Shown here one piece after another: positions 1 to 9,381 of a DNA stretch of 64,000 nt (position 1 is its first letter; each line of letters begins with the position of its first letter). The notes below the pieces were generated by a model. It saw only the letters and a list, made by a program, of their open reading frames with translations, had not been told where the DNA came from and made no database searches. Source of the DNA: CAYZMS01 sp964479625 (GTDB taxonomy: Bacteria; Bacteroidota; Bacteroidia; Chitinophagales; Saprospiraceae); NCBI GenBank assembly GCA_964479625.1, contig CAYZMS010000003.1, forward strand, positions 127,690-191,689. The letters run 5' to 3'. Position numbers and translations under genes: made by a program.

Positions 1-75
1 TTCTCCAATAGTTTGTGCTTGCAGGGACAAGGAAAAAAAGGCAATAAATAAAAAAGGAGTTAGGATGGGTTTCAT
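1..75 (-). CDS. N-terminus of an exported protein (partial)
   Basis: The reverse complement of bases 1-75 opens with ATG at 75-73 and runs 25 codons without a stop to the window edge. The peptide starts MKPILTPF, has a hydrophobic core and ends SLQAQTIGE, a typical Bacteroidota signal peptide with cleavage after QA. It is divergent from the lectin-OmpA gene at 232. Function cannot be told because only the signal peptide lies in the window. Confidence 0.6.
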   Translation of the reverse strand, partial: MKPILTPFLFIAFFSLSLQAQTIGE

Positions 76-231
76 AGTCAAGAGCTTGAAGGTGAGTGGC
101 TTATAGGGTGTTACCTTTTTTAGGTATTACAATTTTGGGGTTTATTTGTTCTTTGGTTCTTACCAAATTTCTAGAACCCAGATCGCCTTCCTTTCGTTAT
201 ACTGTAACTTGGATACCAACCCATTATATTT

Positions 232-1293
232 ATGAGGCTATTACTACTCACCTTTGGTCTATTCTTTTTGAGCAATCCCTTAGTCTTTGCCCAATCTCAC
301 CTGGAAATTGATCCTAATGATCTGGTGCCTGGTGGAGGTACGGTAAGCCTGGGAAATAATGGATTCCGATTAACCAACGCGACTACCTGGCAAGGGGGCA
401 CCGTCTGGTACCGAAAACCGGTAAACCTTCGGGAGCCCTTCGAAATGCATATGCAACTGTTCTTCGGTTGTAAGGATGAAGGAGGGGCCGACGGAATGGT
501 GTTTGTTTGGCACCCGGAACGAGTAGATCGAGGCTATCGGGGAGAGGGGATGGCGTTCGGTGGGCTCCGGCCTGCCCTGGGGGTAGAGATCGATACTTAC
601 CAGAACATTCACCTCAATGATCCCCGGGAAGACCATGTGGCTTTACTGGTCGATGGAAATATGCAGCACTTTGGAGCTACTCCTGATCCCCGCCCTGTTG
701 GGAATGTGGAAAATTGTGAAGTGCACCAGACGGCCATTACCTGGGAACCGGCAAAACAACTGGTTCAGATCGAACTGGATGGGCAAATTGTCCTGGCTGA
801 GCAATTAGATGTGATCAAAGGGGTTTTCAATGGGCGAGATCAGGTTTATTGGGGAGTATCGGCTGCAACAGGGAAAAAATATAACCGACAGGAGATCATA
901 TTTGACAACCTGATCTTTAATCAACCGGAACTAGGCTATTCGTACAAACGGGACCTGTTGCTGGGCGAACTGGTAGACCTGGAAGATATTCAATTTGAAA
1001 ATAACAGTGCACGCCTTTCCAAAGGCTCTATCCAAACCCTTGATAAAATCTGGCGCTTCTTTGAAAAGCACCCTGATCAGCACCTGGAAATATTTAGCCA
1101 TGTAAGTAGTATGGGATCAGCTTCCCAGAACGACTTACTTTCGAAAAGAAGGGCAGAAGCCATTCGCGATTACCTCATTTCAAAGGGGATAGACAAACAG
1201 CGGCTTATGATCAATGCTTTAGGGGGTAAATTCCCAGAGCCCGGAAAACCTGGATCCAGAACAGCGATCCGCTTCTTTAAACCTATACCTTAA
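232..1293 (+). CDS. Exported L-type lectin domain fused to an OmpA-like domain
   Basis: This is a 353-residue protein with a signal peptide ending near VFAQ (residue 21). Residues about 23-232 look like a legume-type (L-type) lectin fold: the strands DGMVFVWH (88-95) and GVEIDTYQN (117-125) and a closing FDNLIFN fit that family and suggest carbohydrate binding. Residues 252-353 are an OmpA-like peptidoglycan-binding domain with IQFENNSARL, the SKRRAEAIRDYL helix (304-315) and a final SRTAIRF strand. The likely role is a surface or periplasmic protein that anchors to peptidoglycan and binds glycans. It stands alone on the plus strand, with a 156-base divergent region upstream and NDH-2 39 bases downstream. 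The lectin call rests on motif resemblance. Confidence 0.75.
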   Translation: MRLLLLTFGLFFLSNPLVFAQSHLEIDPNDLVPGGGTVSLGNNGFRLTNATTWQGGTVWYRKPVNLREPFEMHMQLFFGCKDEGGADGMVFVWHPERVDRGYRGEGMAFGGLRPALGVEIDTYQNIHLNDPREDHVALLVDGNMQHFGATPDPRPVGNVENCEVHQTAITWEPAKQLVQIELDGQIVLAEQLDVIKGVFNGRDQVYWGVSAATGKKYNRQEIIFDNLIFNQPELGYSYKRDLLLGELVDLEDIQFENNSARLSKGSIQTLDKIWRFFEKHPDQHLEIFSHVSSMGSASQNDLLSKRRAEAIRDYLISKGIDKQRLMINALGGKFPEPGKPGSRTAIRFFKPIP

Positions 1294-1331
1294 ATTTAAG
1301 ACGTAACTTCACCAACCCTAAATAGCTCCTT

Positions 1332-2651
1332 ATGAAAATAAATTTACCAGAATTAGGTAAAGAACGCGTAGTGATTATCGGTGCTGGCTTTGGAGGCCTG
1401 AATCTGGCCAAACGACTGGTCAAACAAGACTATCAGGTCGTGTTGATCGATAAGTATAATTTTCACCAATTTCAACCCTTATTCTACCAGGTTGCCATGG
1501 CGGGCCTGGAGCCCAGTTCGATCGTATTTCCCGTACGGAAGTATTTCCAAAAGAAAAAGAACTTTTTCTTCCGGGTGACCGAAGTACAAAAAATAGATAC
1601 GGAAAAACAGCAATTACAAACCACCTTTGGCCCTGTTAATTACGATCACCTGGTACTGGCAACCGGAGCGGATACCAATTTTTTCGGCAATGAGAAAATT
1701 GCCAATATGGCTTTGCCTATGAAATCCGTTTCTGAAGCACTACACATGAGGAACCGTATCCTTGGTGATTTCGAACGTGCCCTTACGGAAACCGATATCG
1801 ATCAGCGACAAGAGTTTCTTGATATTGTAGTAGTAGGGGGTGGACCTACAGGAGTTGAGGTGGCCGGCTCTTTGGCCGAAATGAAAAAGTATATTTTGCC
1901 AAAGGATTACCCGGAGCTGAATTATGAGGAAGTAGACATCTATTTGGTGGAGGGTAACAAGAAACTGCTGAAGGCAATGAGTGAAAAAGCCTCGGAAAAG
2001 TCCCTGCAGTTTCTGGAAGAATTGGGCGTCAAAGTGATCCTCGGGACGATCGTAAAGGATTTCGATGGACAAACTGTATATCTCTCGGATGACCGGACCA
2101 TACCCTGCCGAAAACTGATCTGGGCTGCAGGTATTAAAGGGAACGTTATCGAAGGCCTGGATCATGACCTAATCGTTCGGGGAAACCGCATCAAGGTAGA
2201 CGGGCAATGCAAGGTTCCAGGCTTCGATAATATTTATGCCATCGGCGATATTGCCTATATGGAAACGGAAGATTACCCATATGGGCATGCCCAGGTGGCG
2301 CAAACGGCCATTCAACAGGCAAAATACCTGGCTAAATATTTCAAAAATCGCCAAAAGGGGAAATCCAGCGAACCATTTGAATATAAAGATCTTGGTTCCA
2401 TGGCCACCGTTGGTCGAAATCGTGCGGTGGTGGATCTGCCAAAGGGCAGTTTCTCCGGTTTTTTTGCCTGGTTCACCTGGCTGGCAGTACACCTCTTCCA
2501 ATTGCTGGGGGTACGAAATAAAGTGCTGGTTTTTTTGAATTGGATCTGGAGTTACCTGACCTATGACCAGTCCCTTCGCTTGATCATTCGACCCTACCAT
2601 CGGACGGAAATGCAAACTAATTCCAGTAAAATCGAACCCGTGGAAAAATGA
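1332..2651 (+). CDS. ndh: Type II NADH dehydrogenase-like FAD oxidoreductase
   Basis: This 439-residue flavoprotein probably passes electrons from NAD(P)H to quinone at the inner membrane without pumping protons. The FAD dinucleotide-binding motif GAGFGG is at residues 17-22, ATGAD follows at 110-114, the NADH-binding GGGPTG is at 169-174, and the flavin-contacting IYAIGDIA is at 301-308. Residues about 368-415 are hydrophobic and aromatic (FFAWFTWLAVHLFQLL, then FLNWIWSYLTY), the usual membrane anchor of the NDH-2 family. Length is normal. The stop overlaps the next start by four bases (ATGA), so it is translationally coupled to the DinB gene. Confidence 0.9.
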   Translation: MKINLPELGKERVVIIGAGFGGLNLAKRLVKQDYQVVLIDKYNFHQFQPLFYQVAMAGLEPSSIVFPVRKYFQKKKNFFFRVTEVQKIDTEKQQLQTTFGPVNYDHLVLATGADTNFFGNEKIANMALPMKSVSEALHMRNRILGDFERALTETDIDQRQEFLDIVVVGGGPTGVEVAGSLAEMKKYILPKDYPELNYEEVDIYLVEGNKKLLKAMSEKASEKSLQFLEELGVKVILGTIVKDFDGQTVYLSDDRTIPCRKLIWAAGIKGNVIEGLDHDLIVRGNRIKVDGQCKVPGFDNIYAIGDIAYMETEDYPYGHAQVAQTAIQQAKYLAKYFKNRQKGKSSEPFEYKDLGSMATVGRNRAVVDLPKGSFSGFFAWFTWLAVHLFQLLGVRNKVLVFLNWIWSYLTYDQSLRLIIRPYHRTEMQTNSSKIEPVEK

Positions 2652-3097
2652 CGCATTCCTTTTATTCTGAAATGTTTAACTATCAATATCTGGCCAACCA
2701 GCGCTATATTGAACGCCTATCGGACTGTAGCCCCCTTCCTACGCGTCCGCTTAGGTTATTAAGCCATATTCTCAACGCCCAATTGATCTGGTTGGCCCGA
2801 ATTCAGGGCAGTAAGGTAATGCCAGGGGCGTGGGACGAGTACCCCCTGGAGCATCTGGCTGAGTTGAATGACCTTGCCCATCAAAAAGGGCAGGAACTGT
2901 TAAAGGAGATCGATCTTTCCCAGCTCATTAACTATACGAACAGTAAAGGGCAGGTCTTCGAAAACTCCATTGCAGATATCCTGTACCACATAGTCAATCA
3001 CGGGACCTATCACCGTGGGCAGATGGCCTATCTGCTCCGGGATTGGGGAGAGGCTGTGCCGCCTACTGATTTTGTCGTTTTCAAAAGAGGAGAGTAG
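2648..3097 (+). CDS. DinB/YfiT-like four-helix protein
   Basis: This 149-residue protein has the layout of the DinB/YfiT superfamily, with a possible metal triad of His40 (LLSHILNAQLIW), His118 and His122 (IVNHGTYHRGQMAYLLRDWG). That last helix is the family's best-kept segment. Members are often thiol-dependent transferases or damage-inducible proteins of unknown reaction, so the substrate is not assigned. It starts inside the last codons of ndh. A perfect 16-bp hairpin follows 10 bases after the stop. Confidence 0.8.
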   Translation: MTHSFYSEMFNYQYLANQRYIERLSDCSPLPTRPLRLLSHILNAQLIWLARIQGSKVMPGAWDEYPLEHLAELNDLAHQKGQELLKEIDLSQLINYTNSKGQVFENSIADILYHIVNHGTYHRGQMAYLLRDWGEAVPPTDFVVFKRGE

Positions 3098-3107
3098 AGT
3101 CATATTT

Positions 3108-3144
3108 GGACGGCTCAAAGCTTAGTAGAAGCTTTGAGCCGTCC
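3108..3144. terminator. Bidirectional hairpin terminator
   Basis: A perfect 16-bp inverted repeat (3108-3123 with 3129-3144) encloses a 5-base loop AGTAG. It sits between the convergent DinB and glucan phosphorylase genes, where one hairpin can serve both. T-runs on either side are short, so termination strength is inferred from stem length. Confidence 0.75.
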
Positions 3145-3152
3145 ATTGCCTC

Positions 3153-4778
3153 TTACCCTTTCCAGGTATACAATTGCTTGTAATACTCCTCCAGCATCCG
3201 TTTTACGGCAAATTGATCTTTGGTGCTTAGGATACTGGCCTGCATCATATCCACCCATTTTTCCGGTTGCTCGTAGTAGGTGGGGAGCACCTGCTGTAGG
3301 AGAACGTCGTAAAGAGCCTTCAAATCGTGAAGGTCCTGTTCTTCTATATCTTCACTTTCGAAGCCATCCCCAAATTGCCAGCCGTTCACACCGTGGTCGC
3401 AAGCCTCCGGCCACCAGCCATCGAGAATGGAGCAATTGAGGACACCGTTCATGGCTGCTTTCATTCCGGAGGTTCCGGAAGCCTCCTTTGGGCGGCGCGG
3501 GTTGTTGAGCCATACGTCGGACCCCCGGGTTAGTGCGCGGCCGATCGAGATGTCGTAATTGGGCAGGAAAACTACAGATTTAGGGTACTTTCGGGCCATG
3601 GCCACGATTTCGGCAACCAGCCCTTTGCCAGTGTCATCCAGTGGATGGGATTTACCGGAGAAAACGATTTGGATCCGGCCGTCTTCCAGATAGGGGGCGA
3701 TTACCTTAGGGTCGCGAAATAGCAGATTGGCCCGCTTGTAAGGTGCAGCTCTTCGGGAAAAGCCGATCAATAATTTATCGATATCCAGGCGTACCCCTAC
3801 ACGCGCCTGTATAAAGTCGATAAGGCTTTGTTTATTATTGCGATGAGCCGATCGGATCCCCTCCCGGTCGCCTTCTTCAGCGGCATGTACCACTGCTCGG
3901 TCTACCCAGGTAGGCAGGTGAATGGCATTGGTGATCCCGACGATCTCGGAGCGATCGTCTACATCCGCCCACATTTTCTGAGCAGTTTCTGCATGCAATT
4001 GGGCGACCGCGTTGGAACGTTTGGATAAGCGTAAAGCACCAACGGTCATGTTGAAAGGGGTACCCCCCAGTTTTTTCAGTTGAGCTCGGTTGAAGGGGTT
4101 GTTGGCCCCCATATACATGATGCGATCAATGGGATGGGATTCATTGCCCTGGATTACTGGAGTATGTGTGGTGAAAACAATTTCCCGTTTACTTTTTTCA
4201 ACAGCTTCCTCCAGGTCCAACCCTTTTTCGGTCTTTTCCCGTACCAATTCGAAGCCTGCAAAAAGGGCGTGCCCTTCGTTGAAATGATAAACGTCTACCT
4301 CGATGCCTAATGCCCGCAACGCTCTAACCCCACCTATCCCCAGAACCATCTCCTGGGCGATGCGCTCTTCACCAAACCAACCGTACAACTGACCGGTGAT
4401 CCATCGGTCTTCATTGCCATCTACATCGGTATCGAGAAGGTAGAGGGGAATAGTCCCGAATTTTTCCGTTTTCCAGACCTTGCAGAGCACCTCTCGTTTT
4501 CGAATGGTTACCGGTACGGTGACGCCGGTATCTTCCAGGAAGTCGTATTGGAAATTGTGGTAACAATCATAAGCTTGACCATATTCATCGATCCGTTGTT
4601 CGGTATAACCTTGTTTCCAGGCGATCCCAAGCGCAACCATTGGGAAGTTGTGATCTTTGGCTCCCTTAACATAGTCTCCGGCAAGTATACCCAATCCTCC
4701 GGCATAGGTTTTCAAAGCGTCGTCCAGGCCATACTCCATGCAAAAGTAGGCCACTTTGGATAGATGTTTTTGGCTCAT
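3153..4778 (-). CDS. glgP: Alpha-glucan phosphorylase
   Basis: This 541-residue protein belongs to the short bacterial/archaeal branch of alpha-glucan phosphorylases, which release glucose-1-phosphate from glycogen or maltodextrin. It opens with AYFCMEYGL and YAGGLGILAGDYVKGA, typical of this branch. It also has GFSRRAAPYKRANLLF and the pyridoxal-phosphate site GTSGMKAAMNG, with the Schiff-base lysine at about residue 440. Length fits the short form (about 540-600 residues), not the 800-residue glycogen phosphorylase. It is the last gene before the convergent terminator at 3108-3144; the next gene upstream on this strand ends 13 bases before its start. Confidence 0.9.
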   Translation of the reverse strand: MSQKHLSKVAYFCMEYGLDDALKTYAGGLGILAGDYVKGAKDHNFPMVALGIAWKQGYTEQRIDEYGQAYDCYHNFQYDFLEDTGVTVPVTIRKREVLCKVWKTEKFGTIPLYLLDTDVDGNEDRWITGQLYGWFGEERIAQEMVLGIGGVRALRALGIEVDVYHFNEGHALFAGFELVREKTEKGLDLEEAVEKSKREIVFTTHTPVIQGNESHPIDRIMYMGANNPFNRAQLKKLGGTPFNMTVGALRLSKRSNAVAQLHAETAQKMWADVDDRSEIVGITNAIHLPTWVDRAVVHAAEEGDREGIRSAHRNNKQSLIDFIQARVGVRLDIDKLLIGFSRRAAPYKRANLLFRDPKVIAPYLEDGRIQIVFSGKSHPLDDTGKGLVAEIVAMARKYPKSVVFLPNYDISIGRALTRGSDVWLNNPRRPKEASGTSGMKAAMNGVLNCSILDGWWPEACDHGVNGWQFGDGFESEDIEEQDLHDLKALYDVLLQQVLPTYYEQPEKWVDMMQASILSTKDQFAVKRMLEEYYKQLYTWKG

Positions 4779-4791
4779 CGGGTGTTATTTT

Positions 4792-7059
4792 TTATCTGGT
4801 GGCGAAAGTACGGAAGTATTTACATTCTTTGATTACCCGGTCAAACATTTCCGTGTCAGCGTAATTGGTTCGAAGGATCTCCAGGAACTGGTTGGTTCGG
4901 GGCTGATTTTGCCAGTAATTGTTGTTGCGCTCACATTTTGCGGCCATGTATGCTGCTGCTGCCCCGAGTTCGGGGTTGGTCGTTACCTGCATGGCACTTT
5001 CGAAATAGATCTGAGCGGTGGTGCAATCAAAATGCTCCGGATTGCCATTGGGAAAACCGGGAGCCGGCACAATATTGGAAGGTTCGTTTAATCGACGGAC
5101 ACGGGTCAGACTGGCCCCTGACCTGAAGTGGTCCATCGCATTCCAGGCATAGCCGAAATAGGACATGTTATAGTAGGCCAGGCCGAGTTGATACAGGTGT
5201 TGGTCGGCTTCATCGGGAAAGGCCCGCGCTTTCACCTCTAGCTCCAACAAACGTTCTATAATGGCGCCTCGGCTGTAATAGGTCAAAGAATCTCCGGGTA
5301 GACAATGCACACAATCAGATGTATTTTGGATGAAAGGGTTAAAAACGCCAAAGTCATCCCATATAGCCCGGTCCATTTGCTTGAATACCTGTAGGGCAGG
5401 GGCGATCCGTCCTTCCCGCATCAGGTTGGTACCTTTCAGGTCCAGCAAAGCTTCCCGGAGAGACTCTCCGGTGGATACTCGCAGGATGTTGCGCTCCATT
5501 CGATTACCTGGCCTGGCCTGGGTGATATTGATGAGGTCCTGTACTAAGGCATCTTCGGGGGATTTACGAAGGGTTTCCAGGTCGTATTGCAACATGAACG
5601 CCAATCCAGGGTGCTCATCTTCATCGTAGAGGGTGCTAAGCTTATCGTTGAAAAAGTCCTGGAAATAAGGATACTCATTGAAGGTGGCATTATCATAGCG
5701 AATGGCGGCCAGTTGTTCGGCCGTTTGGTTGTCAATACTCTGAATGGAGGCGATATCCAACACGAGTTGCCAGGCCTTTAACTGTTCTTTTAATGGTTTG
5801 GACTGAGCTGATTCCAGAGCTGCATCCAAGGCTCTTTGGGCGTAGTAATAATCTCCTGCAAGCAGGGCCAGGTAGCCTTCAGCTGCCACCCAAAGGCCTG
5901 GGTATTGAGCAGTGCCTGCCAGGTTGATCCGGCGTACGAGATCCCAGAGATCAATCAGGTATTCGCTGGCCTCGTCTCTTGGAATATCGAAATACCGTTC
6001 GTTCTGCCGGGCATGGTCATTAAAGCCCAACCCAAGAAAATCCTTTTCCAGTTTTTTTATTTCCTGGATCAGCAGAACGGGCAGCCAGGAGCTTTTGGGG
6101 TCGATGTCAAAAATGACTGCCATTTCTTCAGCGGCACGGCTTTCTTCGTGATGGGCTCTCAGGGCGTATAAAGCGGCCCGTTCCTGATCATCCCGGCACT
6201 TTTTCAGGACGGCATCCCATTCTTCATCAGATTGGATTTGAAAACTCCGATAAGCGGATTCCTGCTTGCTTGGGCAATTAGAGAAGATCAGGGAATAGAG
6301 GTAAGCGGCCTCTGTTCTCTGGCCCAGGGCCAGTAAAGCACCTGCCCGGTGGCCCATTATCCAGTATTCGATAATACTGGGGTCATTATCCAGTTTTGGA
6401 ACGAGAAAATCATGCAGTTCGAGCGTCCGTTGGTAATCCTTTGCATAATGAGACAGGCGAATGACCTGATAGGCATATCGAAGTTTAAAATAATGAGACT
6501 CCGCCAGGTCAAAATACTGCAAGCCGAGACGGATCAACTCCCGCATTTGGTATTTATCCCGCTGATTGTCCTGCCAGGGATCCAGAGGGCGGGTGACGTA
6601 GGGCTCACAGCGCTTGGCAAACAATAGGTAATCAATCGCTTCGCGGCAATCGTTTCGTTTTAGGTGGCGAACAAAAGAATTGTTGGACCAGCGCCTGGGT
6701 ATGCCCACCGAAGGGCTGAGAATTATGGTGCGCAGGTATTGAAGTTCTCTGAGGTTGGTGGCGTAGATAATTTCAGCAATATCCTTTTCCCGCGGGATCT
6801 CGCAGAAGCGCTCATGCCATTCCCCTATATTATCCCGGGGCTGTATCCGGTCTTGTATGCCAAATTGTTGATAGATTGTCTCGAAATCCGGAAAATAGGG
6901 GGCACCGGGCTGAAGGGGGTTGAGCAGGTCCGGCCGGGTGAAGCTGTATCCTTCAAACTGTAACGCCCCATAGGGCCCGCAATAGGGCTCCAGTTTGAAA
7001 GGAAAGAACAGTAAAATACCTAAACTAAAAAGCTTCCATTGCCTTTTCCAGATCTTCAT
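4792..7059 (-). CDS. Exported helical-repeat protein of unknown function
   Basis: This gene is not recognised. The start at 7059 was chosen over an upstream in-frame start at 7086 because it begins directly with a signal peptide (MKIWKRQWKLFSLG, then ILLFFPF). That gives about 755 residues. The body is rich in paired amphipathic helices, such as the region around ALYALRAHHEESRAAEEMAV and LGLAYYNMSYFGYAWNAM, which suggests TPR- or SEL1-like repeats, but no clean consensus is seen. It overlaps the 3' end of the upstream lipoprotein gene by 35 bases, so the two are probably co-translated and may work together in the periplasm. Confidence 0.7.
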   Translation of the reverse strand: MKIWKRQWKLFSLGILLFFPFKLEPYCGPYGALQFEGYSFTRPDLLNPLQPGAPYFPDFETIYQQFGIQDRIQPRDNIGEWHERFCEIPREKDIAEIIYATNLRELQYLRTIILSPSVGIPRRWSNNSFVRHLKRNDCREAIDYLLFAKRCEPYVTRPLDPWQDNQRDKYQMRELIRLGLQYFDLAESHYFKLRYAYQVIRLSHYAKDYQRTLELHDFLVPKLDNDPSIIEYWIMGHRAGALLALGQRTEAAYLYSLIFSNCPSKQESAYRSFQIQSDEEWDAVLKKCRDDQERAALYALRAHHEESRAAEEMAVIFDIDPKSSWLPVLLIQEIKKLEKDFLGLGFNDHARQNERYFDIPRDEASEYLIDLWDLVRRINLAGTAQYPGLWVAAEGYLALLAGDYYYAQRALDAALESAQSKPLKEQLKAWQLVLDIASIQSIDNQTAEQLAAIRYDNATFNEYPYFQDFFNDKLSTLYDEDEHPGLAFMLQYDLETLRKSPEDALVQDLINITQARPGNRMERNILRVSTGESLREALLDLKGTNLMREGRIAPALQVFKQMDRAIWDDFGVFNPFIQNTSDCVHCLPGDSLTYYSRGAIIERLLELEVKARAFPDEADQHLYQLGLAYYNMSYFGYAWNAMDHFRSGASLTRVRRLNEPSNIVPAPGFPNGNPEHFDCTTAQIYFESAMQVTTNPELGAAAAYMAAKCERNNNYWQNQPRTNQFLEILRTNYADTEMFDRVIKECKYFRTFATR

Positions 7060-8095
7060 ATTGAAGGTGTTTGAGTTGTTCGGCATCTAAATGATACCAA
7101 CTTAGGGTAAAGTCCCCATCTACAAAATAGCCGGAAAGGGTTTTAGCTGCCGAAATAACTTGTGAGGCTTCCGCCCGCTCCAGACGGATCTTATCCCCCT
7201 TGTATAAGTAATACCCCTGAAGGTACGTACTTTTCAATACCTCATATCGGCCGGAATCGGTTTTTCGAAAACGGCTATTGTCCACCAGTTGACTACTATC
7301 CAGATTGTTTATAATTCGAAAAAGGTCATTGTCTCGAAAAACAACACCCCATCCGAACACGGGAAGGGCAATGTCCAAAGGCAAAGGATAATTTTTCAGC
7401 CCCTGCAGGTAAGGAGCTGCCAGGGCTGTATCCAGAATGGAGTTGGAGCTTTCCCATTGATCTACCTCACCCATATTGTAGTACATTAACATGCCCCTGG
7501 CTACGGGAGGGAGCCCGGTGGTCTTGGGATGCCGTACCTGATGCAAGCGAATGGTGGCGCTGAGCCTGGTTTCCTTCGGGAGTTCTGACCTCAGGTGCTT
7601 TAGCAGTTGAAAATATTTTTCTTTGGTAGACCCGCTCCAGTCGCAATCCATTTGTACAAATTCGGGCGGCCCAGACCGAACGGAGGCGTGCAACCGTTCG
7701 ATCCGTTGACGGATTCTGCTGGCAAGCTGAGGCAAACTATCTGCAGGTAATTGCTGTAAACACCTGTTGGTAATAAAGACGGCAGGGGTGATCTGCAAAT
7801 TCGGGGGAGGTGGCTCGCTCCATTCGACCGTTGCTAAAGGGGCGGGCATGCCTAAGCCGGGATCCCAGTCTATATCGAAATACTTGACGTATAGTTGCCG
7901 GATCTCCAGCCGCCCCAACCATTCCCGTTCAATGGAATCCAATTCGAATTCGGTTTGCCAATGATAAAAAGCCAGGTCTACCTGCCTGTGGCGATCGGCC
8001 TGGCAAGCCAGCAGGAATAATCCTACTGTCCACAGTAGGAAGCCTTGTAGGGACGGTCGGAGCGGGAATATGACCAATGGTAACCCCATCATCAA
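7025..8095 (-). CDS. Lipoprotein, TIM-barrel-like (DUF3142-like)
   Basis: This 356-residue protein starts with a hydrophobic segment and a lipobox LFLLAC with the cysteine near residue 31, so it is likely an anchored lipoprotein. The segment EFVQMDCDWSGSTKEKYF and the repeated short beta strands resemble the DUF3142 family, thought to adopt a glycosidase-like barrel. No substrate can be given. It overlaps kdsD-like gene start by four bases and the downstream helical-repeat gene by 35 bases, making a three-gene chain. Confidence 0.65.
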   Translation of the reverse strand: MMMGLPLVIFPLRPSLQGFLLWTVGLFLLACQADRHRQVDLAFYHWQTEFELDSIEREWLGRLEIRQLYVKYFDIDWDPGLGMPAPLATVEWSEPPPPNLQITPAVFITNRCLQQLPADSLPQLASRIRQRIERLHASVRSGPPEFVQMDCDWSGSTKEKYFQLLKHLRSELPKETRLSATIRLHQVRHPKTTGLPPVARGMLMYYNMGEVDQWESSNSILDTALAAPYLQGLKNYPLPLDIALPVFGWGVVFRDNDLFRIINNLDSSQLVDNSRFRKTDSGRYEVLKSTYLQGYYLYKGDKIRLERAEASQVISAAKTLSGYFVDGDFTLSWYHLDAEQLKHLQYEDLEKAMEAF

Positions 8096-9066
8096 ATCAG
8101 GCCTTCCTTCAGTAGGTCATGTAAATGGACCATTCCGAGGTAATGGTTGTCGGAATCCGTTACGATCAGTTGGGTAATGCTGTTGCGGCGCATAATTTCG
8201 AGGGCTTTCACTGCCAGGTCATCCCGGTGGACGGTCCTGGGCCCGGCCGTCATAATATCATTGGCTGTTGCGGTTTCCAGATCGGTTCCCTTTTCCAGCA
8301 TCCGTCGAAGGTCTCCATCGGTAATAATCCCAAGGATCCGGTCGTCTTCATCAATGACAACGGCTGCCCCCAAACGCTTGGAGGTGATTTCAATTATGAT
8401 CCGGCGAAGGGAATCGGTGGGTTGTACGCAGGGTTTTTCGTGTTGAGGGTAAAGGTCATGGATGCGCAGGTATAGCTGCTTGCCCAAAGTTCCACCGGGA
8501 TGGAAAAGGGCAAAATCCTCCCTGGAAAACCCCCGCAAGGCTAGCAGGGCAGTTGCCAGGGCATCACCCATAGCAGCTTGGGCGGTAGTGCTGGCCGTTG
8601 GCGCGAGGTTATTGGGATCTGCTTCCTGATCGACCGGAGTGTGGAGTACATATCCCGCCTGCCGGCTAAGATAGGAAGTCCGGTTACTGGTCATACCGAT
8701 GAGTAAGTTGCCAAGTTGCTTCAGCAATGGCGCCAGCACGCGTATTTCCGGGCTTTCTCCGCTTTTAGAGAGTGCAATTACGATATCTTCCTCCCGGATC
8801 ATCCCCAGATCCCCGTGGATGGCATCGGCAGCATGCATAAAGATGGCAGGGGTGCCCGTTGAATTCAGGGTAGCCACCACCTTCTGGGCGATCAGCGCAC
8901 TTTTACCTACACCGGTTACGATCACCCGGCCCTTAGTGTGAAAAATGGCTTCTACCGCCGCTACGAAATCTTCATCCAGTGCATCGACCAGCCCGAGCAG
9001 GGTTTGGGCTTCGATCTCCAGCGTGCGCCTGGCGGTTTTAACAATCAGAGCTTCAGTTTCATTCAC
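8092..9066 (-). CDS. kdsD: KpsF/GutQ-type arabinose-5-phosphate isomerase
   Basis: This 324-residue enzyme interconverts ribulose-5-phosphate and arabinose-5-phosphate, the first step toward Kdo for lipopolysaccharide. An N-terminal SIS domain (about 30-165) shows VTGVGKSALIAQKVVATLNSTGTPA, HAADAIHGDLGM and ALSKSGESPEI. Two CBS domains follow (about 205-324), with IITDGDLRRMLE and the closing GMVHLHDLLKEGLI. Length and order match the family. The start codon is GTG at 9066. It heads the overlapping operon through the lipoprotein and helical-repeat genes. Confidence 0.92.
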   Translation of the reverse strand: MNETEALIVKTARRTLEIEAQTLLGLVDALDEDFVAAVEAIFHTKGRVIVTGVGKSALIAQKVVATLNSTGTPAIFMHAADAIHGDLGMIREEDIVIALSKSGESPEIRVLAPLLKQLGNLLIGMTSNRTSYLSRQAGYVLHTPVDQEADPNNLAPTASTTAQAAMGDALATALLALRGFSREDFALFHPGGTLGKQLYLRIHDLYPQHEKPCVQPTDSLRRIIIEITSKRLGAAVVIDEDDRILGIITDGDLRRMLEKGTDLETATANDIMTAGPRTVHRDDLAVKALEIMRRNSITQLIVTDSDNHYLGMVHLHDLLKEGLI

Positions 9067-9381
9067 AAATTTGTTATTTTTGACGGCCTTTTCGAAAAAA
9101 AGGAACTAATCTGCCTTAAAGGCTTGAAAAAAAGGCCTTTCAATTGGTTGAAACGGTCAAATTTGAGTAAATTTAAAGGAATTGGAATAGCTACTTGCGA
9201 GCAACCCAATTACCAATGAAAACAGTATCGCTGACATCTGGTTGGGAGCACTGATTCCACCAGATGCGCCAAACGGCCTTGAAAGTGGGCGAAATTACAG
9301 AACCTACCCCACTCTTTCAACATTTTCACTTATCCGGGAGCGCCCGGGTTGGTGCCGGCCAATGAAAAAGCAATTGCAACT
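9067..9381. other. Divergent intergenic region kdsD/recQ
   Basis: These 315 bases separate kdsD (minus) and recQ (plus). No convincing gene is present. AT-rich tracts near 9140-9180 could hold promoters (a TAAATTTA lies near 9170), but no full consensus was seen. A short hairpin CCGGG-AGCG-CCCGG at 9334-9347 lies 35 bases before the recQ start. Confidence 0.4.
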
